Below, in pieces: positions 63,436 through 64,000 of a stretch of 64,000 bases of DNA (position 1 is the stretch's first letter; every line of letters begins with the position of its first letter). Location: assembly GCA_963789275.1 (NCBI GenBank), contig CAWBKF010000035.1, forward strand, positions 124,001 through 188,000. Reading direction: 5' to 3'. Position numbers and translations under genes: made by a program. The stretch is from DAHUYF01 sp963789275 (GTDB taxonomy: Bacteria; Pseudomonadota; Alphaproteobacteria; ATCC43930; CGMCC-115725). The notes beneath the pieces were generated by a model. The model was not told the DNA's origin, searched no databases, and saw only the letters and a list, made by a program, of their open reading frames with translations.

Positions 63436-64000
63436 ATGGCCCATAAGCAGGTCCTCTTCCGTTCCGCGGCCCGCGAGAAGATCCTGCGCGGCGCCACGCT
63501 GCTGTGTGACGCCGTGCGTGTCACATTGGGCCCAAAATCAAAATCGGTGCTCATCCAGAAGAATTGGGGGACGCCAATCGTCTGCAACGATGGCATGACG
63601 ATCGCCAAGGAATTCGATCTGAGGGATCCCGAAGAAAATCTCGGCGCGCAGATGCTCCGGCAGGCCGCTGAGAAGACAGGCGAGAGCGTTGGCGACGGCA
63701 CCAGCACATCGACAGTTCTGGCGCATGCGATCTTCGCCGACGGTCTCCGCAACGTCGTCGCCGGCGCCAGCGCAATCGACCTCAAGCGCGGCATGGATGT
63801 CGCCGCAAAGGCCGCCATCGACGCTTTGCGGACGATGTCTCGCCCGGTCAAGACGCGCAAAGAGAAGGCGCAGGTGGCGACGATCTCGGCGCACAACGAT
63901 CCCTCGATCGGCGACCTCGTCGCCGAAGCGATGGAAAAAGTCGGTGGCGAGGGCGTGATCACCGTCGAGGAATCAAAAACGACGGAAACGGTTCTTGACG
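63436..64000 (+). CDS. groEL: GroEL/chaperonin-60 (partial, runs off the window)
   Basis: First 188 codons of a chaperonin GroEL: MAHKQVLFRSAAREKILRGATLLCDAVRVTLGPKS, IAKEFDLRDPEENLGAQMLRQAAEKTGESVGDGTSTSTVLAHAI and DLKRGMDVAAKAAIDAL, EKVGGEGVITVEESKT. The nucleotide-site GDGT is kept, with TSTST in place of the common TTTAT. No groES lies upstream, unlike the usual groESL operon, so this is a solitary paralogue. GAGGAC precedes the ATG, and an FNR/FixK box is upstream. Confidence 0.93.
   Translation, partial: MAHKQVLFRSAAREKILRGATLLCDAVRVTLGPKSKSVLIQKNWGTPIVCNDGMTIAKEFDLRDPEENLGAQMLRQAAEKTGESVGDGTSTSTVLAHAIFADGLRNVVAGASAIDLKRGMDVAAKAAIDALRTMSRPVKTRKEKAQVATISAHNDPSIGDLVAEAMEKVGGEGVITVEESKTTETVLD

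Noticed and set aside
1..64000. CRISPR arrays, rRNA, tRNA and integrase-type genomic-island markers.
   Set aside because: Scanned by eye on both strands; none was found apart from the single insertion sequence.

Overview
The window is a uniformly GC-rich bacterial chromosome segment. Gene content suggests a metabolically versatile alphaproteobacterium: FNR/FixK-type TTGAT-N4-ATCAA operators, a CheB-CheR-kinase hybrid with a FixJ-type output, a TAXI-type binding protein, and opine- and acyl-CoA-type dehydrogenases. This is inference; there is no rRNA or tRNA to place it. No CRISPR array, tRNA or rRNA was found.

Layout. (1) 1-6.8 kb: small-molecule catabolism (M29/NicX-like tail, IlvD-type dehydratase, HIBADH-type reductase, 3-hydroxyacyl-CoA dehydrogenase, opine-type dehydrogenase, MetE-C-like protein) and a cytochrome c'. 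(2) 6.9-22.5 kb: a non-ribosomal peptide locus with an SbmA/BacA-like ABC protein, an MbtH protein, a three-module synthetase C-A-T-E / C-A-T / C-A-T-TE, and a convergent PvdE/SyrD-type exporter. (3) 22.5-28.8 kb: two DUF697-type membrane proteins, an SPFH protein, an orphan DUF2282 (bufferin-like) peptide, a ParA-like ATPase and a secreted unknown, split by a 1.37-kb IS1202/ISNCY-like element with a 16-18 bp target duplication. (4) 28.8-33.2 kb: a cloverleaf-like palindrome leading into diiron protein, SCP2-type thiolase, DUF35 protein, ICL/PEPM-type lyase and an Sfp-type phosphopantetheinyl transferase that could prime the NRPS. (5) 33.3-45.6 kb: a giant CheB-CheR-PAS-kinase-REC-REC-HTH protein, a lone receiver, stress and envelope genes, universal stress protein, oleate hydratase, a zinc-alcohol-dehydrogenase remnant and a GFA protein. 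(6) 45.7-51.7 kb: acyl-CoA synthetase, an ACP-FAAL-PlsC fusion and an MFS transporter. (7) 52.4-64 kb: a tightly overlapping operon of acetate-CoA ligase, E1-alpha, E1-beta, E2 and an acyl carrier protein, then CBS, DUF2934, flavodoxin, DUF2267, YbhB, DegP and an orphan GroEL. Four perfect FNR/FixK boxes in this last block point to a low-oxygen regulon.

A striking property of the window is that at least thirteen apparent single-base frameshifts interrupt otherwise well-preserved genes, and nearly all are +1. They are more likely sequencing or assembly insertions than independent gene decay, but that has to be tested against reads. In the NRPS, the two shifts fall exactly at the start of a block that is almost identical in all three adenylation domains.
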